Part shown: one piece after another, positions 1 through 9,028 of the stretch
Layout of the letters: every line of letters begins with the position of its first letter
How positions within the stretch are numbered: position 1 is the stretch's first letter
Assembly: GCA_039208375.1 (NCBI GenBank)
Contig: JBCCRC010000011.1
Span: forward strand, 3,253 to 67,252
Origin: JANQPC01 sp039208375
GTDB lineage: Bacteria > Pseudomonadota > Alphaproteobacteria > Rhodobacterales > Rhodobacteraceae
DNA: 64,000 nt
Reading direction: 5' to 3'
Notes under the pieces: model-generated
Told to the model about the DNA's origin: nothing
Databases searched by the model: none
Seen by the model: only the letters and a program-made list of their open reading frames with translations
Translations under genes and position numbers: made by a program

Positions 1-152
1 TGACCGCCACGATCACCCGGGCCAAGGCTGGCCGGGCGAGCTATATCGGAGAGGACAAGCTGGCAGGTCACAACGACCCCGGTGCGGAGGCCGTAGCACG
101 GCTTTTTGAGTTCATCGCGAAAGACAGCGCGCGTGCGTCTGAAACCGCTTAA
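1..152 (+). CDS. Dihydroxyacetone kinase, DhaL (Dak2-type) domain, C-terminal fragment
   Basis: Only the last 49 codons are in the window, read from base 3 to a TAA at 150-152. The peptide contains RASYIGE and GHNDPGAEAVARLF, which match the C-terminal signature of the ADP/ATP-binding DhaL domain of dihydroxyacetone kinases. The protein would phosphorylate dihydroxyacetone, either as a separate DhaL subunit or as the end of a fused DhaK-DhaL enzyme; the missing 5' part prevents a choice. A glycerol-3-phosphate dehydrogenase and regulator lie about 22 kb away but are not contiguous. Confidence 0.75.
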   Translation, partial: TATITRAKAGRASYIGEDKLAGHNDPGAEAVARLFEFIAKDSARASETA

Positions 153-245
153 GACCCACGGTTTGTAGGCAAATTCTCTGCAATCGGGGCGGCGGGCCCA
201 CACTATTGCCCCTTTCCGAACAATAAACCGGCACCCTCACGGGAT

Positions 246-665
246 ATGCATGCCTCTATGCTTGGAGGCATCCGGCATATCACACGTCTCGCCGTGCTTA
301 GCGCGGCGCTCGTCCCTGCCCCAAGCCAGGCCGATCGGGCCCTGGCAGATTTGGGCAGTGAAACGCTGCGGCTTTTTGCAACCTGCACGGGCCGCCTTTC
401 GGCGAAATTAGAATATCAATGGCTGATAGGCGATCCCGCATCCGATATTACGGAAGCCCAGCGCAACAGTATGGCCGATCTGCTTGAGGCGGTTGCGCCG
501 GACGGCAGCGGGTCACTGGTGATGATCTATCGGATCGACGCAAAGATCGCCTACCGCCAGCTTCTGGAACGCGCAAGGTTCGCACCCGATCCCGCTGACG
601 CGCAATGGGCCGAGGCACGTGCCGATGCGATCTTGGCGCCGTGCACCGCGATGCTCCTCGCCTGA
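246..665 (+). CDS. Small secreted protein of unknown function
   Basis: A 139-aa protein not recognised as a named family. The N-terminus (basic start, then LAVLSAALVPAPSQA) looks like a signal peptide cleaved near residue 29, so export is likely. The mature part is mostly helical in composition and has two cysteines, one in the N-terminal half (FATCTG) and one near the end (APCTAM), which could form a disulfide in the periplasm. A second ATG at 258 would give a shorter signal peptide and is equally possible. It stands alone between the kinase fragment and the urea transporter. Confidence 0.65.
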   Translation: MHASMLGGIRHITRLAVLSAALVPAPSQADRALADLGSETLRLFATCTGRLSAKLEYQWLIGDPASDITEAQRNSMADLLEAVAPDGSGSLVMIYRIDAKIAYRQLLERARFAPDPADAQWAEARADAILAPCTAMLLA

Positions 666-977
666 GCCGCACAGCTTCAAATCCCCCACCGATCAAGAGG
701 CGCTTATTTTTCCGGCTCTTGTGCGGGAATGCGATGAATTCCTAGCCAAGTGCTGAAATTCGCATCGCTTCATGAGGCAGCAGATGTTCCATCGGGCCCG
801 TGGGCGTGGGCAGCCTGCGCACGCCCACGGGAATCTCCCGCGGGCGAAGGGCGTACGGGGGGATCGGTTTGCAACAACGCCACCCGTACTTCGCAACGAA
901 ATTGCGTGGGATGCATCTGGGTATCCGGGGACGGCACGGCAAGGCGCGCCACGCAGCTTGCATAAGGGGACATTGCG
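666..977. other. Intergenic region and leader upstream of urtA
   Basis: No convincing gene is seen in these 312 bases; the short frames that cross it have no family features. It must hold the promoter of the urt operon. It contains the 12-bp perfect hairpin described separately and a clear ribosome-binding site (AAGGGG at 964-969) seven bases before the urtA start. I looked for a sigma-54 element (GG and GC boxes at the usual spacing) and did not find a good one. Confidence 0.6.
797..831 (+). promoter_or_regulatory. Strong hairpin in the urtA leader
   Basis: CCCGTGGGCGTG at 797-808 is perfectly complementary to CACGCCCACGGG at 820-831. The 11-base loop can add three more pairs (GCA/TGC). No T-run follows, so it is not a typical intrinsic terminator. 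It lies about 150 bases before urtA and could be an mRNA element, a remnant attenuator, or a dyad operator at DNA level. The structure is directly visible; the role is inference. Confidence 0.55.
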
Positions 978-2264
978 ATGTCGAAAACACTAGTTACCAC
1001 CGTCGCGGCAGGCGCGCTTCTGGCCACGGCGATCCCCGCCATGGCGCAAGACGCCTCCTGCCCGATCAAGGTAGGCGTCCTGCATTCGCTGTCGGGCACG
1101 ATGGCGATCTCGGAAACAACACTGAAAGACACGATGGAAATGCTCGTTGAGCAGCAGAACGACGCCGGTGGGCTGTTGGGATGCGAGCTTGAAGCTGTTG
1201 TCGTGGACCCGGCTTCGGACTGGCCGCTCTTCGCCGAGAAGGCGCGCGAGTTACTGACCGTTCAGGAAGTAGATGTGATTTTCGGGAGTTGGACGAGCGT
1301 GAGCCGCAAATCGGTTCTGCCTGTGCTTGAGGAACTGAACGGTCTGATGTTCTACCCGGTGCAATATGAAGGCGAAGAGAGTTCGAAGAATGTCTTCTAC
1401 ACCGGCGCCGCGCCGAACCAGCAAGCGATCCCGGCTACCGACTACTTCCTTGAAGAGCTCGGGGTCGAGAAGTTCGCGCTGCTGGGAACCGACTATGTGT
1501 ACCCCCGCACGACGAACAATATCCTCGAGAGCTACCTCAAGGATAAGGGCATCGCGGCGGAAGACATCTTTGTAAACTACACGCCTTTCGGCCATTCCGA
1601 CTGGTCCAAGATTGTGGCCGATGTTGTGGCACTTGGCGCAGACGGCAAAAAAGTCGGCGTGATCTCCACGATTAACGGCGATGCGAATGTGGGCTTCTAC
1701 AAGGAACTCGCCGCGGCGGGTATCTCGGCAGACGATATTCCCGTTGTCGCCTTCTCGGTGGGTGAGGAAGAGCTTTCTGGCCTCGACACGTCGAACCTCG
1801 TGGGCCACCTCGCGGCTTGGAACTACTTCCAATCCGCCGACAGCGCCGAAAACGAAGCCTGGGTTGCCGCGTGGAAAGAGCGGATGGGCGAAGAGCGCGT
1901 GACCAATGACCCGATGGAAGCCCACTACATTGGCTTCAACATGTGGGTGAATGCTGTCACCGAAGCAGGCACCACCGACGTCGATGCTGTGCGCACCGCA
2001 ATGTACGGGCAAGAGTTCCCGAACCTCACCGGCGGAACTGCGGTGATGCTGCCGAACCACCACCTCGCCAAGCCTGTGCTGATCGGCGAGATCCAGGAAG
2101 ACGGCCAGTTCGACATCATCAGCCAGACCGATGAAGTACCCGGCGATGCCTGGACAGATTACCTGCCGGAATCGGCTGTGCTGGTGTCTGACTGGCAAGA
2201 GCTTGAATGCGGAATGTTCAACACGCAGACCGAAACCTGCGTGCAGATTAAATCAAACTACTGA
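978..2264 (+). CDS. urtA: Urea ABC transporter substrate-binding protein UrtA
   Basis: A 428-aa periplasmic binding protein of the branched-chain amino acid/amide type. Residues 1-23 are a signal peptide ending AIPAMA. The mature protein begins with KVGVLHSLSGTMAISE and continues with family-typical segments (VVVDPASDWPLFAEKA, GSWTSVSRKSVLPV, FYPVQYEGEE), characteristic of UrtA/FmdD binding proteins for urea and short amides. It captures urea and delivers it to UrtBC. The start is fixed by AAGGGG seven bases upstream and by the signal peptide. It is the first gene of a five-gene operon; a GC-rich hairpin separates it from urtB, so it may be expressed at a higher level than the membrane components. 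Confidence 0.95.
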   Translation: MSKTLVTTVAAGALLATAIPAMAQDASCPIKVGVLHSLSGTMAISETTLKDTMEMLVEQQNDAGGLLGCELEAVVVDPASDWPLFAEKARELLTVQEVDVIFGSWTSVSRKSVLPVLEELNGLMFYPVQYEGEESSKNVFYTGAAPNQQAIPATDYFLEELGVEKFALLGTDYVYPRTTNNILESYLKDKGIAAEDIFVNYTPFGHSDWSKIVADVVALGADGKKVGVISTINGDANVGFYKELAAAGISADDIPVVAFSVGEEELSGLDTSNLVGHLAAWNYFQSADSAENEAWVAAWKERMGEERVTNDPMEAHYIGFNMWVNAVTEAGTTDVDAVRTAMYGQEFPNLTGGTAVMLPNHHLAKPVLIGEIQEDGQFDIISQTDEVPGDAWTDYLPESAVLVSDWQELECGMFNTQTETCVQIKSNY

Positions 2265-2283
2265 TCTGAACTGACGCGATAGG

Positions 2284-2307
2284 CGGGCGGGCCCAGTGGC
2301 CCGCCCG
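2284..2307 (+). promoter_or_regulatory. Intercistronic hairpin between urtA and urtB
   Basis: CGGGCGGGCC (2284-2293) pairs perfectly with GGCCCGCCCG (2298-2307) around a 4-base loop, 20 bases after the urtA stop. There is no T-run. Hairpins at this position in binding-protein operons commonly protect the upstream mRNA segment or cause partial termination, so that the binding protein is made in excess; this is inference here. The nitrate operon of the same window has the equivalent hairpin at 46975-47010. Confidence 0.6.
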
Positions 2308-2350
2308 TGCCTCCGGCGGAAGCATTTTCGCCATAATGAAGGGGCGGGGG

Positions 2351-4321
2351 ATGATCCTTCGAGCGGTACTGGCCCTTGCGATGTTGGCCGCGATTACAAT
2401 TGCGCCAACGGGCCTGAAGGCCCAGGCGCCGGATGCGCCAATCCAGCAGCTTTTGCAGGCGCACGGCGAGATCATCGCCAAAAGCTCGCGCCGCACGATC
2501 GGGCCGGCGATCGACGCCCTGGCCACAAGCGGGCTGCCCGAGGCGCAGGTGGTGCTCGAGCGCTGGCAAGCCAAGGAGATGTGGTATCACGAGGAAACCG
2601 GGCTCTTCGTGTTTGCCGAAGAGGTGGACCGCAGCACCATCAAGATTTTCGACATCGCTGACGGCTCAGAGATCGGCGATGTGCCGGATGACGACTATAA
2701 GCAACTGAAGCCCAACTCCGGCATCCGGGGCTTGATCGGCGGTGCACTGGTTCAATTTCAACTGATCGATCCCGACCCGTTGAACCGCATGCGGGCGCTT
2801 AATGCGATCGAGCGCCGGCCTGAAGCGGGGCATCTTGCGGCGCTGCGTGGCACCATGGAGGGGGAGGAGAACCCTACGATCGCCACCCGCAAAGCACGCC
2901 TCGAACGGTTGCTGACAATGGAGTTCGGGGAAAGTGATGAGGAGCGGATCGCCGCGATCGAGGGATTTGCAGGCGATCTTGGCGTAGACGTGCGCGCGGT
3001 TCTAAACCGTCTCGTTGCCACCCGGCTCAGCGCTGCGGTCGAGGCACCGCAAAGCGAGGACATTGCGCGGCTCGTGAACCCGGGATCCGAAGATTTGACT
3101 GCCGATGAGGCCTATGCGCTTCTTGTCTCCGCGGAATTGGCGCCGCCGCGGATCTCACGTGATGCCAAGCGGGCCGCACTCGTGGCCAATATCGAGAACG
3201 GTGCGGTGGCCGGCATCGAAGTGGCCACGCTCGATAGCGAGGGCGCGCGGGATCTGGCGTATGCTGCGCTGGCAGATGCGGGTGTGGTGGAGCCGGTGGC
3301 GACCGAGGCGCAGGTCGCCGAGGCGCTAGATGCGCACACCTTCTTTGATCGCTATGTGGCAGCGCCGCCTGGCGTGGCGCAGGCCGCGCAGGCAGCACTA
3401 AATGCGATCGAGCTGCGGCTTGGGCTGAACGAAGCAGCCGATCTGGCGCTCGACGCGCTATCGCTCGCCTCGATCTATTTTCTCGCCGCCATCGGCCTTG
3501 CGATCACCTTCGGGGTGATGCGGGTGATCAACATGGCCCATGGCGAGTTCATCATGATGGGCGCCTATACGGGCTATGTGGTGCAGCTTTTCGTGCCCGA
3601 TTACACGCTGTCGATCCTCATCGCCCTGCCGCTGGCCTTTCTGGTGACCTTCGGGGCCGGAGTGGCGATGGAGCGGCTTGTGATCCGCTGGCTCTACCAT
3701 CGGCCGCTGGAAACGCTCCTGGCGACCTTCGGGATTTCCATCGCGCTGCAACAACTGGCCAAGAACATCTTCGGCACCCAGGCGCGGCCGCTGACGGCGC
3801 CGGGCTGGCTGGATGGATCGCTGGTGTTCAACGATGTCGTCTCGATCAGCTACATCCGGATAGCGATCTTCGTGCTGGCGCTGTTGTTCCTCGCGCTCTT
3901 CCTGTTTGTGATGAACCGCACGCGCCTGGGGCTTGAGGTGCGCGCGGTCACGCAAAACCCGCGCATGGCGGCCTCGATGGGTATCAATCCCGACCGGATC
4001 AATATGCTCACCTTCGGCTTCGGCTCGGGTATCGCGGGAATCGCGGGCGTTGCGATCGGGCTTTATGCAAAGGTGACCTCTGAGATGGGGCAGGATTACA
4101 TCGTGCAATCCTTCATGACGGTGGTTGTGGGCGGTGTCGGCAATATCTGGGGCACGCTTCTTGGCGCCTCGCTCGTGGGCCTGTTGCAGAAGGGGATCGA
4201 GTGGATGAACCCTTCCAACACGCTGGCGGCGCAAACCTACATGATCCTTTTCATCATTCTCTTCATTCAGTTCCGGCCGCGCGGGATCATCGCGCTGAAG
4301 GGCCGGGCGGCGGAGGCATGA
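2351..4321 (+). CDS. urtB: Urea ABC transporter permease UrtB (long form)
   Basis: A 656-aa inner-membrane permease. The last ~290 residues are a LivH-type permease (IGLAITFGVMRVINMAHGEF, then VVVGGVGNIWGT and a final FRPRGI). Before it lies a long soluble region of roughly 340 residues preceded by a signal-like segment (VLALAMLAAITIA), so this part is probably periplasmic. It contains HEAT-like helical text (RMRALNAIERRPEAGHLAALR). Long UrtB proteins of this kind are known in proteobacterial urt operons. An upstream in-frame ATG at 2336 exists, but AAGGGG at 2339-2344 sits at the right distance before ATG 2351, which I prefer. It is two bases from urtC. Confidence 0.93.
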   Translation: MILRAVLALAMLAAITIAPTGLKAQAPDAPIQQLLQAHGEIIAKSSRRTIGPAIDALATSGLPEAQVVLERWQAKEMWYHEETGLFVFAEEVDRSTIKIFDIADGSEIGDVPDDDYKQLKPNSGIRGLIGGALVQFQLIDPDPLNRMRALNAIERRPEAGHLAALRGTMEGEENPTIATRKARLERLLTMEFGESDEERIAAIEGFAGDLGVDVRAVLNRLVATRLSAAVEAPQSEDIARLVNPGSEDLTADEAYALLVSAELAPPRISRDAKRAALVANIENGAVAGIEVATLDSEGARDLAYAALADAGVVEPVATEAQVAEALDAHTFFDRYVAAPPGVAQAAQAALNAIELRLGLNEAADLALDALSLASIYFLAAIGLAITFGVMRVINMAHGEFIMMGAYTGYVVQLFVPDYTLSILIALPLAFLVTFGAGVAMERLVIRWLYHRPLETLLATFGISIALQQLAKNIFGTQARPLTAPGWLDGSLVFNDVVSISYIRIAIFVLALLFLALFLFVMNRTRLGLEVRAVTQNPRMAASMGINPDRINMLTFGFGSGIAGIAGVAIGLYAKVTSEMGQDYIVQSFMTVVVGGVGNIWGTLLGASLVGLLQKGIEWMNPSNTLAAQTYMILFIILFIQFRPRGIIALKGRAAEA

Positions 4322-4322
4322 G

Positions 4323-5585
4323 ATGAGCGATCTAGCCATAGGCACGGCGTCGCGGCGCCCCTTCGTGGCCCGGCATCCGTCTGTGCTGATTTTCTTGGCA
4401 ATTCTCGCGCTCTTCACGTTGGGGGTGACAATCCTTGCAGAGGGCTTTGGGATCGGGGTGATTTCCACAAGCTTCGTGAAAACCCTTGGGAAAACCCTCT
4501 GCCTTTGCCTCGTGGCCCTCGCGATGGATCTCGTCTGGGGTTACACCGGCATTCTCTCACTGGGCCACATGGCATTTTTCGGGCTTGGCGGCTACGCGAT
4601 CGGGATGTGGCTGATGTATGCGCGCACCGAATTGATCGTAATCGAAAGCCTTTCTGCCGCGCCGCTGCCACCCACGCCCGAAGAGATACGCGACGGGATC
4701 GCGAACCAGATCTTTGGCGTAGTCGGTGCGTCAGAACTGCCGCCGATTTGGGCCGTGGCGCATTCCCTGCCCTTGCAGCTTGCCGCGGTTGTGCTGGTGC
4801 CGGGGCTTCTGGCGCTGGTGTTCGGTTGGCTGGCCTTTCGCAGCCGGGTCACCGGGGTTTACCTTTCGATCCTGACCCAGGCGATGACGCTGGGGCTCGC
4901 GCTCTGGCTCTTCCAGAACGATAGTGGGCTACGCGGAAATAACGGGCTTTCGGGGCTGCAGAACCTGCCGGGTCTAGGCGGCGTGCCGCAATCAACCGTT
5001 TCGATGTGGTTCTTCTGGGGCTCGGCGTTGGCGCTGGGGCTTGGCTACGTGCTCTGCGCCTGGGTCGTTTCGGGCAAGTTCGGCTCGGTGATCCGGGCGA
5101 TCCGGGATGATGAGGCGCGCGTGCGCTTTCTGGGATATCCGGTTGAGGCCTTCAAACTGTTCATCTTCACGCTTAGCGCGGTGATCGCCGGGATCGCGGG
5201 CGCGCTCTATTACCCCCAGGCCGGTATCATCAATCCCGCGGAAGTGGCGCCGATTGCCTCGATCTACCTTGCCGTCTGGGTGGCCATAGGCGGGCGTGGG
5301 CGGCTTTACGGGGCGGTGATTGGCGCGGCGCTCGTCTCCCTTCTCTCCACATGGTTCACGGGCGGGCAGGCCCCCGATGTGGATCTCGGCTTCTACCGCA
5401 TCCAATGGGTGGATTGGTGGACGGTTCTACTGGGCCTGTCGTTTGTGGCCGTGACCCTATTTGCCCCGAAAGGCATCGGTGGGCTGATCGATCTGATCGC
5501 GGAGCGGCGCCCGCCAGACCGGCATGGCGCGGATCTGGGCCCCGAGCCCGGTGCGCTGCGCGAGCAGGAGGCGGATGCGAAATGA
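4323..5585 (+). CDS. urtC: Urea ABC transporter permease UrtC
   Basis: A 420-aa LivM-type permease that forms the translocation pathway with UrtB. Several hydrophobic helices are visible (VLIFLAILALFTLGVTILA, LCLCLVALAMDLVWGYTGILSLGHMAFFGLGGYAIG). The family hallmarks GYTGILSLGHMAFFGLGGYA and LRGNNGLSG are present. An insertion of about 60 residues after the first helices (RTELIVIESLSAAPLPPTPEE) is usual for UrtC. The stop overlaps the urtD start in ATGA, indicating translational coupling. Confidence 0.95.
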   Translation: MSDLAIGTASRRPFVARHPSVLIFLAILALFTLGVTILAEGFGIGVISTSFVKTLGKTLCLCLVALAMDLVWGYTGILSLGHMAFFGLGGYAIGMWLMYARTELIVIESLSAAPLPPTPEEIRDGIANQIFGVVGASELPPIWAVAHSLPLQLAAVVLVPGLLALVFGWLAFRSRVTGVYLSILTQAMTLGLALWLFQNDSGLRGNNGLSGLQNLPGLGGVPQSTVSMWFFWGSALALGLGYVLCAWVVSGKFGSVIRAIRDDEARVRFLGYPVEAFKLFIFTLSAVIAGIAGALYYPQAGIINPAEVAPIASIYLAVWVAIGGRGRLYGAVIGAALVSLLSTWFTGGQAPDVDLGFYRIQWVDWWTVLLGLSFVAVTLFAPKGIGGLIDLIAERRPPDRHGADLGPEPGALREQEADAK

Positions 5586-6322
5586 GCACGCTGCTTGAGG
5601 TTTCAGGCGTCTCCGTATCCTTCGACGGGTTCAAGGCGATCAACAACCTTTCGTTTCAGATCGGCGAACGGGAGCTGCGCGCGGTAATCGGGCCGAACGG
5701 CGCGGGCAAGACCACGTTCATGGATATCGTCACTGGGAAAACCCGCCCCGATCAAGGCCGCGTGATCTGGGGGGAGAAAGCGCAATCGCTTCTTTCAATG
5801 TCTGAAAGCGCGATCGCGCGGGCAGGCGTGGGGCGCAAGTTCCAGCGACCCACCGTGTTTGAAGATCAAAGCGTGGCCGACAACCTGATGATGGCCTTGA
5901 AGAAAGCGCGCGGGCCCTTCGCCGTGCTGCGCTTCAAACCTTCGGCGGCGGATCATGATCGGGTCACGGAACTGGCCGAAGAAATTGGGCTGACCCCAGC
6001 GCTGGCACGAAAGGCAGGCGAGCTGTCCCACGGCCAAAAGCAGTGGCTCGAAATCGGCATGCTTCTGGCACAAGAGCCGCGCCTATTGCTGGTGGACGAA
6101 CCGGCGGCGGGCATGACTCCAGTTGAACGTGAGCACACGACAGAGCTTTTGGTTGAGGCGGCGAAAACCCGTTCGGTTGTTGTTGTGGAACATGACATGG
6201 AGTTCGTGCGGCGGCTTGGCTGCAAGGTGACGGTGCTACACGAGGGATCGGTGCTGGCCGAAGGATCGATCGACCATGTGACAAAAGATGACCGGGTGAT
6301 CGAGGTGTATCTTGGGCGCTGA
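5582..6322 (+). CDS. urtD: Urea ABC transporter ATP-binding protein UrtD
   Basis: A 246-aa LivG-type ABC ATPase. It shows a Walker A (GPNGAGKTT, about residues 40-48), a divergent signature LSHGQKQWLEIGM in place of the usual LSGGQ, and Walker B LLLVDEPAAGM, with the switch histidine in VVEHDMEF. The LSHGQ variant is typical of UrtD. ATG 5582 overlaps the urtC stop by four bases; an upstream in-frame ATG at 5351 would lie inside urtC and is unlikely. It energises urea uptake with UrtE. Confidence 0.94.
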   Translation: MSTLLEVSGVSVSFDGFKAINNLSFQIGERELRAVIGPNGAGKTTFMDIVTGKTRPDQGRVIWGEKAQSLLSMSESAIARAGVGRKFQRPTVFEDQSVADNLMMALKKARGPFAVLRFKPSAADHDRVTELAEEIGLTPALARKAGELSHGQKQWLEIGMLLAQEPRLLLVDEPAAGMTPVEREHTTELLVEAAKTRSVVVVEHDMEFVRRLGCKVTVLHEGSVLAEGSIDHVTKDDRVIEVYLGR

Positions 6323-7019
6323 CTTGCTGGAGATCGAGGGGCTGACGCTTCACTACGGTGGCAGCCGCATTTTAAATGGGATCGACCTGTCCGCACGCGT
6401 GGGCGAGATCACCTGCGTCATGGGCACGAATGGCGTGGGCAAGACGAGCCTTTTGAAAGCGATCTCGGGCACACACCCGTTTTCGGCTGGGCGCTACCGC
6501 CTGGCCGGAGAACCTATCGAGCGTGCCACAGCCCACGCGTTGGCCCGCAAGGGCGTTGGCTACGTGCCGCAAGGGCGCGACATCTTTCCGTTGCTCACCG
6601 TGCAGGAAAACCTAGAGACAGGCTTTGCCTGCCTGCCGGCTACTGAGCGCCGGATTCCGGAAGAGATTTTTGAGCTCTTCCCGATCCTCAAGGAGTTTCT
6701 GGGCCGCCGTGGAGGCGATCTTTCAGGCGGCCAGCAACAGCAGCTCGCGATCGCGCGAGCGCTGATCGCGAAGCCGCGGCTCCTGCTGCTTGACGAGCCC
6801 ACAGAGGGCATTCAGCCCAACATCATCCAGCAAATTGGTCGCGTGATCGACCACCTGCGCGAACAAGCACAAATGGCGATTGTGCTGGTAGAGCAGTACT
6901 TCAGCTTCGCCTATGACTTGGGCGACAGCTTCTATGTGATCGAACGCGGAACGAACCGCCTCAGCGGTCGGAAGGGCGAACTGGAGCGGGAGGCCTTGCT
7001 GGAAAGCGTTTCGGTCTAG
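6312..7019 (+). CDS. urtE: Urea ABC transporter ATP-binding protein UrtE
   Basis: A 235-aa LivF-type ABC ATPase and the last gene of the operon. Visible motifs are Walker A GTNGVGKTS, signature LSGGQQQQLAIAR, Walker B LLLLDEPTEGIQ and the switch segment VLVEQYFSFA. No ATG is available: the start is a TTG, either 6312 (overlapping the urtD stop, with GAGGTG just upstream) or 6324, which would give the more family-like beginning MLEIEGLTLHYGG. Both keep the whole ATPase domain. A modest GC-rich hairpin follows the stop at about 7022-7048. Confidence 0.93.
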   Translation: MGADLLEIEGLTLHYGGSRILNGIDLSARVGEITCVMGTNGVGKTSLLKAISGTHPFSAGRYRLAGEPIERATAHALARKGVGYVPQGRDIFPLLTVQENLETGFACLPATERRIPEEIFELFPILKEFLGRRGGDLSGGQQQQLAIARALIAKPRLLLLDEPTEGIQPNIIQQIGRVIDHLREQAQMAIVLVEQYFSFAYDLGDSFYVIERGTNRLSGRKGELEREALLESVSV

Positions 7020-7054
7020 CCAGGCGGGCCGGGCAACGCGCCCGACCTCGCAGA

Positions 7055-9028
7055 TTATGTCTTGTTCATCCGGTTTTCGATCAGATCATCCACCACCGCC
7101 GGTTCAGCAAGCGTGGAGGTGTCGCCGAGCGCGCCGAAATCATCCTCGGCAATCTTGCGCAGGATGCGGCGCATGATCTTGCCCGAGCGGGTCTTCGGCA
7201 GGCCCGGCGCCCATTGGATAAGGTCCGGCGCCGCAATCGGGCCGATCTCCGTGCGCACCCAGGTGCGCAGTTCCTTGCGCAGTTCCTCAGTGGGCTCGAC
7301 CCCGTTCATCAGCGTGACATAGCAGTAGATGCCCTGGCCCTTGATATCGTGCGGATAGCCCACCACTGCGGCTTCGGCCACCTGTGCGTGAGCCACTAGC
7401 GCGCTCTCCACCTCGGCCGTGCCCATCCGGTGGCCAGAGACGTTGATCACGTCATCCACGCGGCCCGTGATCCAGTAGTACCCGTCGGCGTCGCGGCGGC
7501 AGCCATCCCCGGAGAAGTAGTATCCTTTGTAGTCGCTGAAGTAGGTTTTCATGAAGCGTTCATGATCACCGTAAACCGTACGCATCTGCCCCGGCCAGCT
7601 ATCTGCGAGGCATAGCACACCCTCGGCCTCTGTGGTGTGGATCTCTTCGCCAGTATGGGGATCAAGCACCACAGGCTTCACCCCAAAGAAGGGAAGCGTG
7701 GCTGAACCGGGCTTTGTCGGCACCGCGCCCGGGAGCGGCGTGAGGAGATGGCCGCCGGTTTCCGTTTGCCACCAGGTATCTACGATCGGGCAAGCGCCCT
7801 TTCCCACAATATCGTTGTACCAGTTCCAAGCCTCAGGGTTGATCGGCTCGCCCACCGTGCCCAGCAATTTCAGATCGGATAGATCGTATTTCTCGACCCA
7901 CTCGTTCCCCTGCCCCATGAGCGCGCGGATTGCCGTGGGCGCGGTGTAGAATTGGTTGACCTTGTGCTTCTCACACACTGCCCAAAAGCGCCCTGCATCG
8001 GGATAGGTGGGCACGCCCTCGAACATCAGAGTCGTCGCACCGTTCGCAAGCGGGCCGTAGATGATGTAGCTGTGGCCCGTGACCCATCCCACATCGGCCG
8101 TACACCAGAACACATCGCCCTCGTGGTAATCGAACGTGTACTGATGCGTCATCGCGGCGTAGACAAGGTACCCGCCCGAACTGTGCACCACGCCCTTCGG
8201 CTGGCCGGTTGAACCAGAGGTGTAGAGAATGAAAAGCGGATCTTCGGCGCCCATTTCGATCGGGGCAGAGTGCGGATCGGCTTCCAGCGCCATTTCGTTG
8301 TAATCGAAATCGCGATCGGCGATCCACGTCGTCTGGTCACCCGTGCGGCGCACCATCAGGCATTTCACCGTGTCCTTACACGCCAGCAGCGCTTGATCGG
8401 TGTTCGATTTCAGTGGTGTTTTGCGGCCGCCGCGCGGCGCATAATCGGCGGTTATTACAACTTTCGCATCGGAACCGTTGATCCGTGCGGCCAGCGCATC
8501 GGGAGAAAAACCGGCGAAAACGATGGAATGGACTGCCCCGATCCGGGCACAGGCTAGCATCGCATAGGCGGCTTCGGGGATCATCGGCAGGTAGAGCACC
8601 ACGCGATCACCCTTCCGCACACCCAGATCCTCAAGGATATTGGCCATCTTACAGACGGCAGCGTGCAATTCGGTGTAGGTGATATGCTTGGCATCGTCGT
8701 TCGGATCATCGGGCTCCCATATAATCGCCGTCTGATCTCCGCGCGTGGCCAGATGCCGGTCGATGCAGTTGGCCGCCACGTTCAGCGTGCCGTCTTCAAA
8801 CCATTTTATCGACACATCGCCAAACGCATAGTTGACGTTTTTCACGATTGAGAATGGCTTGATCCAATCCACGCGCTTTCCATGCTCCGCCCAAAACGCC
8901 TCGGGATTGTCGATCGATGCCTTATACATCTCATCATAGGTCGCCCGGTCGGCATGGGCGGCAGAGACAAAGTCATCCGACGGCGGATAGATCGCTTCGC
9001 TGTTTGGCGCGGTGGTATCGGCGTTCAT
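7055..9028 (-). CDS. acs: Acetyl-CoA synthetase (AMP-forming)
   Basis: A 657-aa ANL-superfamily enzyme that activates acetate to acetyl-AMP and then acetyl-CoA. Motifs include the P-loop YTSGSTGQPKGVVHS, the hinge region YYFSGDGCRRDADGYYWITGRVDD and the C-terminal catalytic lysine in PKTRSGKIMRR, the site normally controlled by acetylation. Length and order match Acs. ATG 9028 is chosen because AGGAGGAGCC lies directly upstream; an in-frame extension to 9100 adds an unrelated basic stretch. It is convergent with urtE and divergent from the DUF4864 gene. Confidence 0.97.
   Translation of the reverse strand: MNADTTAPNSEAIYPPSDDFVSAAHADRATYDEMYKASIDNPEAFWAEHGKRVDWIKPFSIVKNVNYAFGDVSIKWFEDGTLNVAANCIDRHLATRGDQTAIIWEPDDPNDDAKHITYTELHAAVCKMANILEDLGVRKGDRVVLYLPMIPEAAYAMLACARIGAVHSIVFAGFSPDALAARINGSDAKVVITADYAPRGGRKTPLKSNTDQALLACKDTVKCLMVRRTGDQTTWIADRDFDYNEMALEADPHSAPIEMGAEDPLFILYTSGSTGQPKGVVHSSGGYLVYAAMTHQYTFDYHEGDVFWCTADVGWVTGHSYIIYGPLANGATTLMFEGVPTYPDAGRFWAVCEKHKVNQFYTAPTAIRALMGQGNEWVEKYDLSDLKLLGTVGEPINPEAWNWYNDIVGKGACPIVDTWWQTETGGHLLTPLPGAVPTKPGSATLPFFGVKPVVLDPHTGEEIHTTEAEGVLCLADSWPGQMRTVYGDHERFMKTYFSDYKGYYFSGDGCRRDADGYYWITGRVDDVINVSGHRMGTAEVESALVAHAQVAEAAVVGYPHDIKGQGIYCYVTLMNGVEPTEELRKELRTWVRTEIGPIAAPDLIQWAPGLPKTRSGKIMRRILRKIAEDDFGALGDTSTLAEPAVVDDLIENRMNKT

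Noticed and set aside
3458..4468. 336-codon open frame opposite urtB and urtC
   Set aside because: Antisense to recognised permease genes with membrane helices; translation is rich in Arg, His and Asp without domains.
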